A stretch of DNA of 64,000 bases, taken from Ricinus communis. Its lineage: Eukaryota; Streptophyta; Magnoliopsida; Malpighiales; Euphorbiaceae. Shown in pieces: positions 62,501 through 64,000 of this stretch (position 1 is the first letter of the stretch; every line of letters starts with the position of its first letter). Made by a program: the position numbers and the translations under genes. The stretch is from assembly GCF_019578655.1 (NCBI RefSeq), contig NC_063260.1, positions 3,784,501 through 3,848,500 on the forward strand, in the 5' to 3' direction. The notes below the pieces were generated by a model. It made no database searches, was not told the DNA's origin, and saw only the letters and a list, made by a program, of their open reading frames with translations.

Positions 62501-63413
62501 TAATTAGCTATATTGCTGGGAGCAGTGGCCCTCCCTGGTAACCCCTATGCCAGTGTATATGGCCACAATGGCAGTGTAGAGCTAGCATAAGATATCAAGA
62601 CTATATATGAGAGAGCAAGTGATTATAAGTATATGATCCATTAGCCAAATATTGAGGGGCTTTACATTCACTTGCCTGTTACCTAATAGCTTATGTAGCC
62701 TGATAATTAAGTCAACTTCATCTGCTGTAAAATGTCCTCTTTTGATATTTGGCTTAAGATAATTCAACCATCTCAGTCTACAACTTTTTCTGCATCTATT
62801 CAACCCTGAAATCACGAAAACACTCTTTCAGTAATTATTAGTTTTTGTATGAAAATTTGCTTAACTTATATTAAGTTAGCACAATGAACGACCTAAAAGT
62901 CAATGAAAAATAAAAAGACTCCAACTTAAAAATAACAAAGTTAATGTCCTAAGTCATGATAATGGGAAAGAAACTGCAATTCAAGTTCAAATATTTTTCT
63001 CCTTCTGTAATGAAGAGGAACTTAAACTGTGTGGCTAATTATGTTAGCAGGAATGTAAATTTCTTGTATAAGAGGAGGGGCTGGTTCCTAAACCCTCTTG
63101 TAGAGTTGGTGTCTCTCTTAAAGAGACAATGGAACTCCTATTTCTTATCAATGAATTTTTCTCATTGCTGATGATAGAGAAAGAAAAAAAAAGGCCACTT
63201 CTATCCTTTTCATTGGCTTAGTACACTGTGACAGGCACCTCCTTTATGACATTAACAAAAAATTTTGTACGCAAATGCTTAAATAAGTGATGTACCTGTC
63301 CTAAGCGGAACTTGGTGCCATTTTCCTTCTCCATATTGTTCAACGCATTTTCTAAGAAGATCATCTTCTTCAGAAGTCCAAGCACCTTTTCTCACTCCAA
63401 AAGATGTCTCCAT
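59517..63413 (-). CDS. R2R3-MYB transcription factor, subgroup 6 (anthocyanin type), gene C
   Basis: Intact paralogue of MYB A. Exons on the minus strand are 63296-63413 (118 nt), 62676-62805 (130 nt) and 59517-60159 (643 nt): 891 nt, 296 residues, in frame throughout. It opens [20 protein letters not shown]. The R2/R3 repeats (to about residue 110) carry the bHLH-contact residues D71, L72, R75, L79, L86 and R90, then ANDV at 96-99. RPRPR is at 134-138. An Asn run encoded by (AAT)n follows near residues 165-175; the C-terminus is acidic and ends [14 protein letters not shown]. Intron 2 (2.5 kb) uses a GC donor; intron 1 is 490 bp and holds a LINE-like fragment. Expected to activate anthocyanin genes with bHLH and WD40 partners (family knowledge). 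Confidence 0.93.
62940..63195 (+). mobile_element. LINE-like 3' fragment in intron 1 of MYB C
   Basis: The plus-strand frame 62,956-63,171 ends in a region resembling the RNase H tail of plant LINE-type reverse transcriptases (a [13 protein letters not shown] segment, then a W...P hydrophobic stretch). It is followed within about 15 bases of the stop by an A-rich tail (63,181-63,193). A 5'-truncated LINE insertion is the best reading. MYB A has no such insert and its intron 1 is shorter. No target duplication was found. Confidence 0.35.
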
Positions 63414-63760
63414 TTCTACTATACCACCTCACTTGTCTAAGCTCAGTAACCCCATATATAGAGACACACCGTTAAATAAGCTAAAGTTTCAGAAAGAAAA
63501 AAGAAAAAGAAAAAAAGAAGCTAATTAATTTAAAGAGTAGCGACGTGCATGCCTATTGTCCATAAATGGGTATTTTATCAGTTGAACAATTTCCAAAAAT
63601 GATCAATGTCCCTGTCATCTGTCACCCAGCTACCAGTCCAACAATTCCAAGCCGTTAGTTTCTTTCCTTTTTTTTCTTTTTTTTTTATCCGAACACTGTG
63701 GGAGGATGTTATAACTTGGCGCTCCAACGCGCTTGGAGCTCCAACTTCATTTTTGTTGAT
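63414..63760 (-). promoter_or_regulatory. Promoter of MYB C
   Basis: TATATA at 63,455-63,460, about 45 bases before the start codon. A conserved block shared with MYB A contains GACGTGC (63,542-63,548), GTTGAACAATTTCC, CAGCTACCAGTCCA, CCGTTA (63,652-63,657) and TTGGAGCTCCAACTTCAT. The last is itself a palindrome (TTGGAGCTCCAA). Conservation against surrounding divergence suggests these elements matter; specific binding proteins are not shown. Confidence 0.55.
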
Positions 63761-64000
63761 TAGCTAGAGATGGTGATATCTATTTTTGGTTGGTAAAAAT
63801 AATAAAATAGATCTACAAAATAAGAGATTTTTATTTAGATTCTAGGTATACACTATGGTAAATAAAAAATAATAATATATATATTAAAATATTTTATATT
63901 TTAATATTGAACGATTGATATATATTTTATTATTTAAAATTAATAAATATATGTATAATTGAAAATATACATTAAATACGGATAAAATTAGTTGGCCCAA
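63761..64000. other. AT-rich intergenic DNA
   Basis: No gene or repeat recognised up to the window edge. Confidence 0.5.

Overview
The window is nuclear DNA of a flowering plant, almost certainly a eudicot. It is very AT-rich, its genes have introns with GT/AG (and some GC/AG) boundaries, and it is full of plant transposable elements. The only confidently recognised genes are plant genes: GDP-L-galactose phosphorylase (GGP/VTC2 type, vitamin C synthesis) and R2R3-MYB factors of subgroup 6 (the anthocyanin-promoting PAP1/MYB113 type). I cannot name the family or species from sequence alone. All recognised host genes lie on the minus strand.

Layout. 1-5.1 kb: gene-free, holding an LTR edge, a 404-bp hAT-like element and a 0.9-kb foldback (Mutator-like) element with richer-GC cargo. 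5,141-19,832 (copy A) and 19,833-34,560 (copy B): a head-to-tail tandem duplication of about 14.7 kb, nearly identical, joined through a 3-bp microhomology (CAA). Each copy carries part of an LTR-like repeat, a GGP gene, a roughly 4-kb gene-poor spacer and an R2R3-MYB gene. 34.6-40.9 kb: gene-free, with a 121-bp tandem repeat, a foldback element and microsatellites. 40.9-48.7 kb: a MYB pseudogene (D), with a 4.7-kb Ty1/copia element in its third exon and an endogenous caulimovirid (pararetrovirus) fragment in its second intron. 48.7-59.5 kb: gene-free, with foldback elements, a degenerate tandem array, a copia gag relic and a second copy of the hAT-like family. 59.5-63.4 kb: an intact MYB gene (C) with its promoter.

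How it fits together. Four MYB loci (A, B, C intact or recently damaged; D dead) form an array on one strand, the usual arrangement for anthocyanin MYB clusters. A and C have complete reading frames with the bHLH-contact motif, the ANDV motif and the subgroup-6 RPRPR motif, so they are the likely functional regulators. B has two one-base frameshifts. GGP A has one frameshift in exon 4 and GGP B a different one in exon 1. These are either early loss after duplication or uncorrected assembly indels; A/B differences are largely length changes in homopolymer runs, which makes the second explanation serious.

The most unusual structure is an inverted relic of MYB exon 2 inside intron 2 of MYB A and B, about 210 bp from the real exon 2 and facing it. 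The MYB pre-mRNA could therefore fold exon 2 into a hairpin of nearly 100 bp. All four MYB loci also use, or retain, a GC donor (AG|GCAAGT) at intron 2.
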